Assembly: GCF_013387485.1 (NCBI RefSeq)
Contig: NZ_JABBXB010000002.1
Span: 1-64,000, forward strand
Direction of reading: 5' to 3'
DNA from: Stenotrophomonas sp. SAM-B
GTDB taxonomy: Bacteria; Pseudomonadota; Gammaproteobacteria; Xanthomonadales; Xanthomonadaceae
Length of the DNA: 64,000 nt
The notes below the pieces were generated by a model. That model saw nothing but the letters and a program-made list of their open reading frames with translations. It ran no database searches and was not told where the DNA came from. Made by a program: the position numbers and the translations under genes. Positions 20,965 through 29,315 of the stretch are shown here, piece by piece; position 1 is the first letter of the stretch, and the number at the start of each line of letters is the position of its first letter.

Positions 20965-22437
20965 ATGCGCATCCCTCACCATTTGAGTCGGTCCGAGACC
21001 GGTCGCTGGTCGTTCGTCCAGCGCGTTCCTGTTGACCTTCAAGCCGTGCTCGACTGCCGGCTGATCAAACGCACCCTCCGAACGAAAGATCTCGCCCAGG
21101 CGCACGTGCGTGCGGTCGTGCTGGGTGCAGGCTATGCTCGACTCTTCGCACAGTTGAAGGATCAACGCGTGGCCAAGCTCAGCAAAACGGATGCTGACCT
21201 CCTCATCGATCGTTTGACGAGCGCTGAGAACCTGCGCGAGCTCACGTTGAACCGCACCCGGGCGACGGACGGGACGGTCACGGAGCAATGGCAGATCGAC
21301 AGTCCCAAGGATCTGAAACTCTATCGGCAGTTGATGGAGCTTGAGGCGATGGCGGCAACGCTCCAGCAGCCTGAAGCAGCCCACCGTGGACCGGCCCGCG
21401 AGATATGGCCACAGGCGACCCTCGCAGCCGCAGCACCGCCACCGGCCGAGGCGATCGAGACGATCACGCTGGGAAAGGCGCGCGACGCGTTCCTCGCGAC
21501 GCTCAAGCCTTCCACGCTGCCCAAGACCTACACGATCAAGAAGACCGCGATCGAGGCATTGGTGGCGTTCTTGGGCCCAAAGGCCAAGGTCCACACCATC
21601 ACGCGCTCGGACTTGGCCCGCTGGTATCAGGACATGCGGGAAAAGGGCGCGTCCACGCCCACCCTCACTAACAAGCAGAGCTACATCGGAGGCAAGGGCG
21701 GCTTCTTCGAGTGGGCCATGGCCTCTGGTCACTACCCGCGTGGCGACAACCCAGCCTCCGGCCATGTGAGCTACTCCCAGCGCGAGAAGCGTGCCCGGAA
21801 GAAGCTGGGCTTCAAGGCTTACGACCGAGCGCAGATCCACGCTCTGTTCGCGCCCGAGGCGCTGGCCAAGCTTTCTGAATCGGCCCGCTGGGCGTCCCTC
21901 ATTGGACTCTACACCGGTGCCAGGGCTTCTGAGGTCGGGCAGCTCCTCATCAAGGACGTGTTCGAGGAGGATGGCATCCCGTGCATCCGCATTTCGGATG
22001 AGGGAGAGCACCAGAAGGTTAAGACCGAAGTGAGCCTTCGCACGGTCCCGCTACATCCTGAGCTCCTCAAGATGGGCTTGCTGGGGTGGGTCGATGAAAA
22101 GCGCAAGGCCGGTGAAATGAGGCTGTTCCCCGCCGCTAAGGCCACTGCTGTCAATGGGCAGGGCAACTGGATCACCAAGGCGTTTAGTCGACATCTTGGC
22201 GAAGTAGGCAAGGAATGGGAGCCGGCGAAGCGCGGATTCCACTCGCTCCGGAAGACGTTCATCCAGGAGCTGCAGGGCGCGGGCGTGACGTCGGAGCTGC
22301 GGGCTCAGATTGTGGGGCATGAGCTCGATGACGAACACCACGCGACCTACAGCAGGGACTTTACTGTCGTCGAGAAGTTGAATGGACTGGCTAAGCACTC
22401 GCCCGGGATCAGGGCCCTTACATGGGGCCTCAGATAG
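20965..22437 (+). CDS. Tyrosine recombinase (island integrase)
   Basis: Site-specific recombinase expected to insert the island into the adjacent tRNA-Ser gene. The 490-residue protein has an N-terminal arm-binding part starting MRIPHHLSRSETGRW, a SAM-like core-binding domain (about 165-265) and the catalytic domain. The full catalytic set is visible: R320 in YTGARASEV, H426 and R429 in HSLRK, H452 in GHELDDEHH and the nucleophile Y462. It is transcribed away from the tRNA. No excisionase gene was recognised nearby. Confidence 0.92.
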   Translation: MRIPHHLSRSETGRWSFVQRVPVDLQAVLDCRLIKRTLRTKDLAQAHVRAVVLGAGYARLFAQLKDQRVAKLSKTDADLLIDRLTSAENLRELTLNRTRATDGTVTEQWQIDSPKDLKLYRQLMELEAMAATLQQPEAAHRGPAREIWPQATLAAAAPPPAEAIETITLGKARDAFLATLKPSTLPKTYTIKKTAIEALVAFLGPKAKVHTITRSDLARWYQDMREKGASTPTLTNKQSYIGGKGGFFEWAMASGHYPRGDNPASGHVSYSQREKRARKKLGFKAYDRAQIHALFAPEALAKLSESARWASLIGLYTGARASEVGQLLIKDVFEEDGIPCIRISDEGEHQKVKTEVSLRTVPLHPELLKMGLLGWVDEKRKAGEMRLFPAAKATAVNGQGNWITKAFSRHLGEVGKEWEPAKRGFHSLRKTFIQELQGAGVTSELRAQIVGHELDDEHHATYSRDFTVVEKLNGLAKHSPGIRALTWGLR

Positions 22438-22907
22438 AAACCGTCCGCATCGCTTGGACAACTGTGACCCGCCCCAACTGTTTGCAGATAAGTCAGAAGA
22501 GATTGCGTCACCTGTCGATGGGGTCATAAATTTGACGCCCGTCTCAGAATCTATCTTGGCACCTCAAGGTGGCCGCCAATTGGCCGTTGTACTAGGTGCA
22601 AGGGACTAGTGCCCATCAGTGCGTCGTGAGTCGAGTCTCTATGAAAAGAGACTGCCCATCTGTTCCGTCGGTTGCCATGCCGAGGCATCCCCCTAGGAGA
22701 ATCCTTAATCCGTTTCTATCAGTTTTCCCGAACGAAGAACTGGCTCCCAAAACTCCCAGGAATGGGATGAGTAGGGTTAGGGCTTCCTCGTTGATCCCAT
22801 CGATTTGCAGCGCTTCGCCATTAGATGACGTAGCATCGATCCAATACATAATTATCGCCTTGCCAAGTTTGATGTGCTCTTATTAGCAAAGTGAAGGAAT
22901 TAGTCAA
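22438..22907. other. AT-richer intergenic stretch after the integrase
   Basis: The base composition drops compared with the core chromosome. Apart from the weak small frame at 22616-22849 nothing coding is supported. Confidence 0.4.
22616..22849 (-). CDS. Possible small hypothetical protein
   Basis: A 77-residue frame on the minus strand, with a central hydrophobic stretch (ALTLLIPFLGVLGASSSF) that could be one membrane segment and an AAGG sequence seven bases before the ATG. The neighbourhood is AT-richer than the core, so a frame this long is less likely to be a GC artefact. No family is recognised. It is listed as uncertain. Confidence 0.3.
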   Translation of the reverse strand: MYWIDATSSNGEALQIDGINEEALTLLIPFLGVLGASSSFGKTDRNGLRILLGGCLGMATDGTDGQSLFIETRLTTH

Positions 22908-23285
22908 ATGCCGGAATACAGGAAAAAGCTAACGTTCGAGACGATTGGCGGGCAGAGAGGAATAATTCTTCAGTGTAACAAGTCGGAGAAAAAATCTGTT
23001 GTCAAACGGCACCTGCAGGACGGTCAGTTCAAGTGGATGTCTGAGTCGGTGACGTCAAAACATCCAGATGGCTCCCCTAAACATCTCCATGTAAAAATCC
23101 AGGAAGAAGGCATCTATCAGATATTCGGTCAGCCCACCCTTTCCGGTTTTTACTGTTTCTACAAGGCACTCAATGGCTTGATCTACTACGCGCCCATTTC
23201 TGAGGATCAGGTCAAAGCCCTCTTGGCTGCTGCCCCCTTGGACTTCCGTCAAGCACTCATTGGAATGAACGTAACCGTCTTTTGA
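22908..23285 (+). CDS. Hypothetical protein
   Basis: A 125-residue, lysine-rich, soluble product with an AAGGA ribosome-binding site before its ATG. Visible features are an N-terminal beta-like segment (KKLTFETIGGQRGIILQ), a basic middle and a C-terminal part with ISEDQVKALLAAAP. No signal peptide or membrane helix. Codon use is AT-richer than in the core genes, suggesting transfer. I do not recognise the family. It lies between the integrase and the Kiwa genes, a common position for small cargo genes. Confidence 0.6.
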   Translation: MPEYRKKLTFETIGGQRGIILQCNKSEKKSVVKRHLQDGQFKWMSESVTSKHPDGSPKHLHVKIQEEGIYQIFGQPTLSGFYCFYKALNGLIYYAPISEDQVKALLAAAPLDFRQALIGMNVTVF

Positions 23286-23807
23286 CGTGGAAGTTGGGGC
23301 CTTCTGGAGGACGGCGACGGGCCGACCCAAATGAACGTAGCAGCAACCCTTTGTGGTCGGATCGTCCTCCCCCTTAATAGCCCGTGACGTTTCGCTAAGC
23401 CTAAGAGAGAGGTAGCATAGGTCGGGCAACCTTGCTGTGCTGGGTCTGGAACTGGGTAGGACATTGGATCGACACCGATGCAGGTCGCGCCCGCCCCGTG
23501 GAAGACAGCATTGGTGGCGTGGCTGCTGACCAACTGGTGCAGGCGGCGGGGACGTCAGAACGAGTCTCGCACTCGAAATTGGCGCCGATGGGGCGGGTCT
23601 AACCACTGTCCCTACGGGCTGGAGGAGGTCGGTCCGCGCTGGTGCTTTTGAACCGAGGCGGGCGAGGCATCATTGGCTCATAAAGTGGGTGCCAGTGGTG
23701 GGGCGTTGTCTCTGGCGGGCCGCCTGGCATGGAGGTCGGGCCGTGTTCTCACTCGGTGCGATGCACATTGGCGACAATGTCGGGTAACAAAGGTGGGAGC
23801 CCAACGC
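23286..23807. other. Intergenic region upstream of kwaA
   Basis: About 520 bases in which the open frames look like non-coding translation. The start of kwaA could only be extended into it without protein-like sequence. It presumably carries the kwaA promoter; no repeat was seen. Confidence 0.45.
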
Positions 23808-24392
23808 ATGCAGTTTCAGTTCTGGTCAGCGCTTTTCATCTTCTTGGGCTCCTATTTGCCGTTGGCCTTGATCCTGATGGTTCAAGACATTTCTGCGAAG
23901 TATTGGGGGGCTCCCCTGTGCGGTTGGAAATGGCAATGGAGCTGTCAGTTCCAAGTCTTTGCCCACCCTTGGTTTGCGTGGGGGAGTGTGGCTATGACCT
24001 CGGGAGCGCTTCTTTTGATGGTGCTGGCGCTGCGCTCGGTCCGTCTCACCCACCGCGTTCACGTGCAAGAAGTCAAGGCCATTCCCAATGATCTGATCAA
24101 CTACGTGCTTCCTTACGTAGTGTCTTTTATGGGCTTGAGCTACGGGGACCCGCAAAAGCTCGGCGGCTTTCTGGTCTTCTGGGTGGGATTGTTCATGATC
24201 ACGTATCGGTCCGGCCAAATTTTGATGAATCCGCTGCTGATCGTATTGGGGTGGAGGCTATACGAGGCCAAGGTTGCATTGGGTCAGGCAGGGGCCATTC
24301 GAATGGTTAGGGTCTTGAAAAAGGGCCCGCTTGTACCCAGCATTCAGATGGCCGAAGAAATACAGGACGTTTATCTGATGGGGGACCCGTGA
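23808..24392 (+). CDS. kwaA: Kiwa antiphage protein KwaA, membrane component
   Basis: The 194-residue protein has four predicted membrane helices (about residues 4-24, 47-70, 92-110 and 118-150). The last two carry a pattern seen in KwaA proteins: NYVLPYVVSFMG followed by SGQILMNPLLIVLGWRLYE. In the Kiwa system KwaA sits in the inner membrane, senses phage infection and works with KwaB. Its GTGA overlap with kwaB indicates one transcript and coupled translation. ATG 23808 is preferred over an upstream extension to 23673 without hydrophobic content. The identification rests on topology, motif memory and the partner gene, not on a search. Confidence 0.82.
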   Translation: MQFQFWSALFIFLGSYLPLALILMVQDISAKYWGAPLCGWKWQWSCQFQVFAHPWFAWGSVAMTSGALLLMVLALRSVRLTHRVHVQEVKAIPNDLINYVLPYVVSFMGLSYGDPQKLGGFLVFWVGLFMITYRSGQILMNPLLIVLGWRLYEAKVALGQAGAIRMVRVLKKGPLVPSIQMAEEIQDVYLMGDP

Positions 24393-25318
24393 CCGATCAA
24401 GCATTGCAGGCGCTTCAGGAATTCGACCTCGACGGCGCAGGGGTCCATTTGTGGGTTTTTAAGTCGAGCGCAACGGCGGACCGCTTTTCTGCGAACTTTG
24501 TCCGCATAGATGGGGATTTGGAGGACGCGTTGCGCGACTTCGCCAAGGCGGAGAGGGCGATGATGACCGAGTGGATTCCCTATGGGCATCTGGCCCAGCC
24601 CACGGACAATGGCTGTCTGTCCGTTTCCGCGGTCGAGACCGACTTTGCCTTACTTCAGGCGCTTGTGGACCGTCCAGAGCTCGAACACGCGGTAAAAAGC
24701 CGGGACCAGCTGAAGAACGCCATCGGCTATGTGGTGAAGTTCTACCAGGGGGAGAGTGTGTTGTATGCGGTGCGACGTTCTCCGGCCACCTGGAAGACCG
24801 CGTATCGGAAGAAGGGGGTCGTTAACATGCTGTTTCAGAACGGCGAGCTCAGCGCCGTGGAGGGGGTGGATTTCACCTTGGAGCCAGGATTTGATTTGTT
24901 TGCCTTGGATAACGCGCTGCTCGTGGGCAACAAGCGTGCCTTCGAGTCGATGATGAGGTATCGCGCAGGCTTCGTGAGCGCGTTTGGTGAACTTCAGGAC
25001 GAAGAGCAGTTCGTATCGCTGTTCACCGACATGGCCCCTTTGGTCGCGCATGTCGGAAGCAACGGCACTCATTTGCGCCGCATGGCGGTCATCCAGGAGC
25101 GCAAGCTCTACGACAATCCCAAGTATCTGGGCTCGTTGCGCGAGGTGTGCGAAAAATACAAATGGGGGGTGCAGTTCGACAGCGAGGGGCTGATCATTCC
25201 CACTAAAGAAACGGCTGCGGTGATCATGAAGCTGCTCTTGGATCAGCGCCTCATCAGCGAGATCACCGCGATCATGTATGACGTGCCAAACGGCCATCGC
25301 GTCGATGCGGTTCAGTGA
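24389..25318 (+). CDS. kwaB: Kiwa antiphage protein KwaB (DUF4868)
   Basis: The 309-residue soluble protein fits the DUF4868 family that defines KwaB: a central stretch FDLFALDNALLVGNKRAFE, then a helical part with FGELQDEEQFVSLFTDM and a C-terminal helix ending in VMKLLLDQRLISEI-type residues. In Kiwa, KwaB binds DNA and acts with membrane KwaA to stop late phage replication and transcription. The start is a GTG overlapping the kwaA stop by four bases, and the size is normal for the family. A GrlR-like gene begins inside its last codons, so a three-gene unit is likely. Confidence 0.83.
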   Translation: MTDQALQALQEFDLDGAGVHLWVFKSSATADRFSANFVRIDGDLEDALRDFAKAERAMMTEWIPYGHLAQPTDNGCLSVSAVETDFALLQALVDRPELEHAVKSRDQLKNAIGYVVKFYQGESVLYAVRRSPATWKTAYRKKGVVNMLFQNGELSAVEGVDFTLEPGFDLFALDNALLVGNKRAFESMMRYRAGFVSAFGELQDEEQFVSLFTDMAPLVAHVGSNGTHLRRMAVIQERKLYDNPKYLGSLREVCEKYKWGVQFDSEGLIIPTKETAAVIMKLLLDQRLISEITAIMYDVPNGHRVDAVQ

Positions 25319-25628
25319 CACCACGGCTGCCGAGTCTAACTTGATGCAGGGAGTGGGCGAGGGCATCGCTGTATCTAAGGGGGAGAGGGTCAATGGCGGC
25401 GATTCGGGCTATACGTATTGGGGATCCAAGCAGGGCGACGGCGCTGGATTTACGGCCAAGCTGACCATCAAATGCTGGGATCCGGGCTCCGAATGTCTGT
25501 GTGGCGGGGTCGACCAGTTCGAACTCGAGTTCCGGGGCGATGCCACGGAAGCCGGCTTTAGTGCCCAAGGCAGCATCGTCGGGCGCTCTGAAGCCACCTT
25601 GGTAGTGGAAGGGCGCTACGTTGCTTAG
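25308..25628 (+). CDS. GrlR-family regulatory protein
   Basis: The 106-residue product matches the pattern of GrlR, a small beta-barrel protein that represses type III secretion genes in attaching-effacing E. coli. Shared elements are GEGIAVSKGERVNGGDSGYTY near residues 20-40 with the GGD turn, GAGFTAKLTIKCW, and a C-terminal FELEFRGDA then FSAQGSIVG. The ATG at 25308 overlaps the end of kwaB by 11 bases; an earlier in-frame ATG lies at 25278. No type III secretion genes are in the window. A regulatory or ligand-binding role for the Kiwa operon is inference only. Confidence 0.68.
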   Translation, partial: RFSDTTAAESNLMQGVGEGIAVSKGERVNGGDSGYTYWGSKQGDGAGFTAKLTIKCWDPGSECLCGGVDQFELEFRGDATEAGFSAQGSIVGRSEATLVVEGRYVA

Positions 25629-25753
25629 GCTTGGGTCACTTGCGCCCAAAGCAGCAGACGAGTGATGGGCCAGCCCTCGCAGAGCAAGACCGAAGACGCT
25701 CCCAGCATGCTCAGGCGCGTCATGGTCCACCACCGCCACCAACTGAACCTTCC
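25625..25753 (-). pseudogene. Remnant of a paralogue of the 27725-28093 membrane protein gene
   Basis: A 42-residue minus-strand frame (FSWWRWWTM ... LGASSV ... LLLWAQVTQA) aligns from end to end with the C-terminus of the gene at 27725-28093 (FTWWQWWVM ... LGAGWV ... LVLWAQVVQG). The DNA also aligns, for example the shared ACTTGCGCCCAAAG. Upstream of FSWW the similarity stops, so only the last third remains. Confidence 0.7.
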
Positions 25754-25811
25754 AGATGGACAGCCGGGACGGGCTGACGATAGTCTCCGTCTTTCGGCCC
25801 ACGACCATCCC

Positions 25812-26426
25812 ATGAGCATCCTGAATGTGTTGCTACGCCCCGACCAACTGCTCATCGCGGTCGATACGTGGGCCGAGGACGCACTGACTCAGAAGCCGTC
25901 GGTGGGCGCCAAGCTCTTGCTGATCCCTCAGCACAACTTGGTGCTGGCCAGTCGTGGCTCCGCCCAGTTTTTCTTGAAGATCTACGAGCTGTGCCTTCAG
26001 GCCAGCTTCCGCGCGGATTTCACGATGGAGCAGCTCATGGCCGAGCTGGGGCTGGTCATGGACCATCTTTGGCCGGACTACGTCCAAGCGGCTGCCGAGG
26101 CGGGGATGCCTCGCGACATCCTGCATAGCGAGCTCGTTCTGGGCGGCTGGTCACCGAAGAACGGCCGGATGATCGCGACGGCCTATGCCAAGGATGCGGG
26201 GGGTGGTCCGGCACGGGTGCAGCCGCTGGAAGGCGGACTGGCATCGCCTGGGGATCCGTTGCGTGGGCGGCAAGATAGCTTCGAACTTGATGCCGTCCTG
26301 GAGGCCGGCCGGCTGCAGGCGGCCTACCTCAACAAAAGCGTGGGTCGGACCGTTGCCGGGGGCAGGCTGCTGGTCGCCGATCTGCGAAAGGGGCAAGTGA
26401 CCATCACCGATTTGGCGGACCTGTAA
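25812..26426 (+). CDS. Hypothetical protein, possibly Ntn-hydrolase-like
   Basis: The 204-residue soluble protein begins MSILNVLLRPDQLLIAVDTWAED, followed by a lysine-containing segment GAKLLLIPQHNLVLASRG. This strand-strand-turn pattern with an internal Asp-Thr and a later K resembles the bacterial and phage proteasome-like (Ntn-hydrolase) proteins. No N-terminal Thr or Ser nucleophile follows Met1 in an obvious way, so catalytic activity is doubtful. It lies downstream of the Kiwa/GrlR unit in the same direction, with the pseudogene remnant between. The function is not established. Confidence 0.5.
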   Translation: MSILNVLLRPDQLLIAVDTWAEDALTQKPSVGAKLLLIPQHNLVLASRGSAQFFLKIYELCLQASFRADFTMEQLMAELGLVMDHLWPDYVQAAAEAGMPRDILHSELVLGGWSPKNGRMIATAYAKDAGGGPARVQPLEGGLASPGDPLRGRQDSFELDAVLEAGRLQAAYLNKSVGRTVAGGRLLVADLRKGQVTITDLADL

Positions 26427-26573
26427 CCTCACCTTCAAACTTCGATCGGATGGCTGTATTCGTCGGCAGACCTGGAGCGAAGTTGGATGAGGTGATCGCC
26501 GCGCCTCAAAGTTGGGCGGCGGACCTAGAACTCCATGCGGAGGACTTGCACCGCGCCACCCTGTTGCGCGCGC

Positions 26574-27308
26574 CTACAATCCAAGAATCTCGAAGGCGTC
26601 GTCTTCGGGCGCATAGCTAAGGACCCTGCGGGCTTCCTCCAAGTTCAATCGCTTGAACCTGTTGTTCGAAACACCGTTGACGATCGCAAAGGGTACGTCC
26701 TCAGCTTCAATGGCTCGGACCAATAGCTGCACGGCGTCTCGGTGACTGAGGAAGGCGCTTACATCTCGTGCGGAATGCTGCTCCCCAAGGACGAACGTGG
26801 CGAAATTCGCGATTCGAATTGCAATGACCGATAGACCTTCTTCCGTCGCGAAGTAGGAACCCAGCGCTTCGCCAAAGCACTTGGTCACGCCATAGAGATT
26901 CTTGGGCCTCACTGGATCGGAAACCGAAACCTGGCGATCGATTGGGTAGCCCTCGATGGTCTGTGCGCTGCTAGCAAAAACCACACGACGGCACCCAGCA
27001 TCCGCCGCAGCACGAAAGATGTTGAACGTGCCCTTGATGTTGGCGTCCAGCAGCGATCCGTAGAAATCGGCGTCGGGCCCAGGATCAGCCGCAAGGTGAA
27101 CCACCGTATCAACGCCATGGCAGGCGCTTCTGCATGCTTCCAAATCAGAAATATCGAGCTCAACTGACGCATCGTCATCGGCAAACTCTGAAACGTTGAG
27201 ATCAGCTAACCTTAGGTGGAAGCGTTCCGGTGCCAGTTGCCGAAACGCGGTGCCAATGCGACCCGCCGCGCCGGTCAGAAGTACGACTTTTTTTCTCTGT
27301 TCTTTCAC
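26574..27308 (-). CDS. NAD-dependent epimerase/dehydratase family protein
   Basis: The 244-residue extended-SDR protein has the N-terminal NAD-binding loop TGAAGRIG (about residues 13-20), VVHLAADPGP, and the catalytic YxxxK pair in YGVTKCFGE. The length and FASSAQTIEG segment resemble uronate dehydrogenase-type members, which oxidise hexuronates; other nucleotide-sugar or sugar-acid substrates are possible. The GTG at 27308 is chosen as start because an AGAAGG ribosome-binding site precedes it, whereas the ATG at 27347 has none. It stands alone between the defence-type genes. Confidence 0.78.
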   Translation of the reverse strand: MKEQRKKVVLLTGAAGRIGTAFRQLAPERFHLRLADLNVSEFADDDASVELDISDLEACRSACHGVDTVVHLAADPGPDADFYGSLLDANIKGTFNIFRAAADAGCRRVVFASSAQTIEGYPIDRQVSVSDPVRPKNLYGVTKCFGEALGSYFATEEGLSVIAIRIANFATFVLGEQHSARDVSAFLSHRDAVQLLVRAIEAEDVPFAIVNGVSNNRFKRLNLEEARRVLSYAPEDDAFEILGL

Positions 27309-27724
27309 GGTGGTACCTTCTGGCAGATAGTGTGTGTTGCAAGGCATAGGAGATGCTCAAGCCCATGTCTTTGTCCAACGTTCGCCAATGCCGGCGGCTA
27401 TCACCGTTTCAGCGCTGCGCCCATATCAACGGCCGACTAAGCGGACCAACGCATTGCGGGAAGTCCCACTTGCCAACTCAATGAGCCCCTCAGTTGGCAA
27501 CATGCGGCGCAGACAATGGGAATGATTGCACGTCCAGTAGACCTAGGACCAGGACGGCGCTGGATTCAATGCGACGCACCAAACCGCTTCGCTCCCGCAA
27601 GAAGCATCTGATGTCCAGGCGGCAGAAGTCCTGATGGCTCCGGCTAACTGGCCGGCCCGCTTCCTGCCAACCTTTCCTATAGGAAAGGTCCGAGGTATCG
27701 GGTCCTGCTACTTAGCGCATCCGC
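27309..27724. other. Intergenic region holding a 20-base perfect palindrome
   Basis: A 416-base gap without a supported gene. The sequence ACCTTTCCTATAGGAAAGGT at 27670-27689 is a perfect 20-base palindrome near the end of the membrane-protein gene. Confidence 0.5.
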
Positions 27725-28093
27725 CTAGCCTTGGACCACTTGCGCCCAAAGAACCAGGAGAATCATGGGCAGCCCGCTCAGCAACCCGAAGACCCAGCCA
27801 GCGCCGAGCACGGTCAGCGGGGCCATGACCCACCACTGCCACCACGTGAACCCATGATCCCGCTGCCGAGCCTCCCAAGCTGCTGCCGAATGCAGGCGTT
27901 CTACCTTCCGCGTTCCTCGCCGGGCCATCAACGGCCCGACAATGAACCCGAAAGGTCCGAGGAAGAGCAGGGACAGCGAATACCACCAGAAGAAGCGCTC
28001 CCGGGAAGTCCTGACGCTCTTGATGGTCCTGATAGATGGCGCAGTTACGCGATCTGCGTGGGCAAAGTGCAGGGAAGGGGGCTCGCTCTTCAT
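27725..28093 (-). CDS. Small membrane protein
   Basis: The 122-residue protein has a charged N-terminus and at least two membrane helices: FFWWYSLSLLFLGPFGFIVG (about 34-53) and the C-terminal part from MAPLTVLGAGWV to GLPMILLVLWAQVV. A Trp-rich FTWWQWW segment precedes the second. Its ATG overlaps the stop of the upstream lipoprotein gene by four bases, so the two are probably co-translated. No family is recognised. A partial paralogue remains at 25625-25753. Confidence 0.65.
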   Translation of the reverse strand: MKSEPPSLHFAHADRVTAPSIRTIKSVRTSRERFFWWYSLSLLFLGPFGFIVGPLMARRGTRKVERLHSAAAWEARQRDHGFTWWQWWVMAPLTVLGAGWVFGLLSGLPMILLVLWAQVVQG

Positions 28094-28392
28094 TGGGCGT
28101 AGGCCCTCCAGGTTCCGTCGGCCTTGGCATACCGCAGATTCTTGTCGACAGGCAGCGGCACCCGGTTGCCCATCAAGTCCATGATTACGGTGCCACGGGT
28201 ATCGCACCGGTAGCCGTCCGTGTCGTCGGCCCGCGTGCACCCGGTCAAGGAGAACCCTTCGATGGTGACAACCGGTGCGGAGGCGCTCTGGGCCATCAAG
28301 TCGGCCAGGGCCTGCTTGGCTTCTCCTTCAGAGGGCTTGCTGCAGGCGGTGAGGCAAAGGGCCGCGGCGGCGGCAAGGATCCATGCTTTCAT
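28090..28392 (-). CDS. Small lipoprotein
   Basis: The 100-residue product has a type II signal peptide with lipobox LTAC (Cys17), then a mature domain with a Cys pair (TGCTRADDTDGYRC) that could form a disulphide and a C-terminal segment ending in DGTWRAYAQ. It should be lipid-anchored on the periplasmic side. It lies in a three-gene minus-strand cluster: secreted protein (28433), lipoprotein, then membrane protein (27725, four-base overlap). The function is not known. Confidence 0.75.
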   Translation of the reverse strand: MKAWILAAAAALCLTACSKPSEGEAKQALADLMAQSASAPVVTIEGFSLTGCTRADDTDGYRCDTRGTVIMDLMGNRVPLPVDKNLRYAKADGTWRAYAQ

Positions 28393-28432
28393 GTCGTTTC
28401 CCTATTGGTGAGGGCGCAAGGCCCGGGGTGCC

Positions 28433-29209
28433 TCAGCGGTCGCGGTTGCCACCGGCGTTAAACCCGGCGATCCACATCCGGGAATCCTTGAAGGGGGTCA
28501 GCAGGCCCGAGGCACCCGGGTGAAGGTCCGCGGTCTGGATGAACCCACTGACCCAGGCAGCGCGTAGCGCGACCTCGACTGCACGGTTGGCCACGGCATC
28601 CCGGCTCACGTTGACCTGGAACGGTTGCGCCGGCGGGTTCGGCCCGGTCGACCTCTGGGCGCCGGTGTTCGGCTTGCTCGGCAGGACCCGGATGCCGCGC
28701 AGGGTGTCTTTTCCCTTCCAAAGCGCCGCGTCGTTGAGCTCGGCGACTTCACCGAGGTCGTCCGTTTCCGTCACTGCCGCACTTGCGCAGGTCCGGAACG
28801 TTTCCGTGGTGGATGACGCAGGACTGGTCCAGATCCGAGCCTCGACGGTCCAGCAGGGCAGGGACGCGCCCCACTCGGTGTAGGTCAGTGCCACCCGGGG
28901 CCAGTCGAGCTTGCCCTGCTGGGCCAACTGATGATTGTCACCTTTGAACAATCCGGGCAGCTTCCCGCCTCCGCTGACCGGGGCGTAGATCGCCCCAGCG
29001 CCGGCGGCCGCCTTCGCGCCGCCCTGAGCCGGCTTGACCCCAACCATCTGCCCGCCGGCATTTTTCAGGCTGGTGCCCAGCTGCCTGAAGAAACCGGGGC
29101 GATTTGGCGCTTCCTCTTGCTCGGGGTGGCTCTGGGCTCCTGCGGAATAGGCGGCCAAAAGCAGCGCGGCAGCCAGGCCGGCGGCCATCCTTGTCTCGAT
29201 CTTCTTCAT
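28433..29209 (-). CDS. Secreted hypothetical protein
   Basis: The 258-residue protein starts MKKIETRMAAGLAAALLLAA with a Sec signal peptide and probable cleavage after SAGAQ (about residue 26). The mature part has a Gly/Ala-rich segment (KAAAGAGAIYAP), paired cysteines (PCWTVEARIW and RTCASAA) and a C-terminal region with many small residues, and is probably periplasmic. It is the first gene of the cluster with the lipoprotein and membrane protein. The XRE regulator gene at 29316 is divergent from it. No family is recognised. Confidence 0.68.
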   Translation of the reverse strand: MKKIETRMAAGLAAALLLAAYSAGAQSHPEQEEAPNRPGFFRQLGTSLKNAGGQMVGVKPAQGGAKAAAGAGAIYAPVSGGGKLPGLFKGDNHQLAQQGKLDWPRVALTYTEWGASLPCWTVEARIWTSPASSTTETFRTCASAAVTETDDLGEVAELNDAALWKGKDTLRGIRVLPSKPNTGAQRSTGPNPPAQPFQVNVSRDAVANRAVEVALRAAWVSGFIQTADLHPGASGLLTPFKDSRMWIAGFNAGGNRDR

Positions 29210-29315
29210 GAAAACCCCTGTGGTTGGTCGGGAGGGTGCTACATTTCATGAAGAGTCTGCCATGCATTGAGGGACCAAGTCATGCTGTCTTCCCAAGTTT
29301 TCAATATCTGTTCAC

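Noticed and set aside
23055..23606. 183-codon minus-strand frame
   Set aside because: Covers the plus-strand gene at 22908 and a gap; composition not protein-like.
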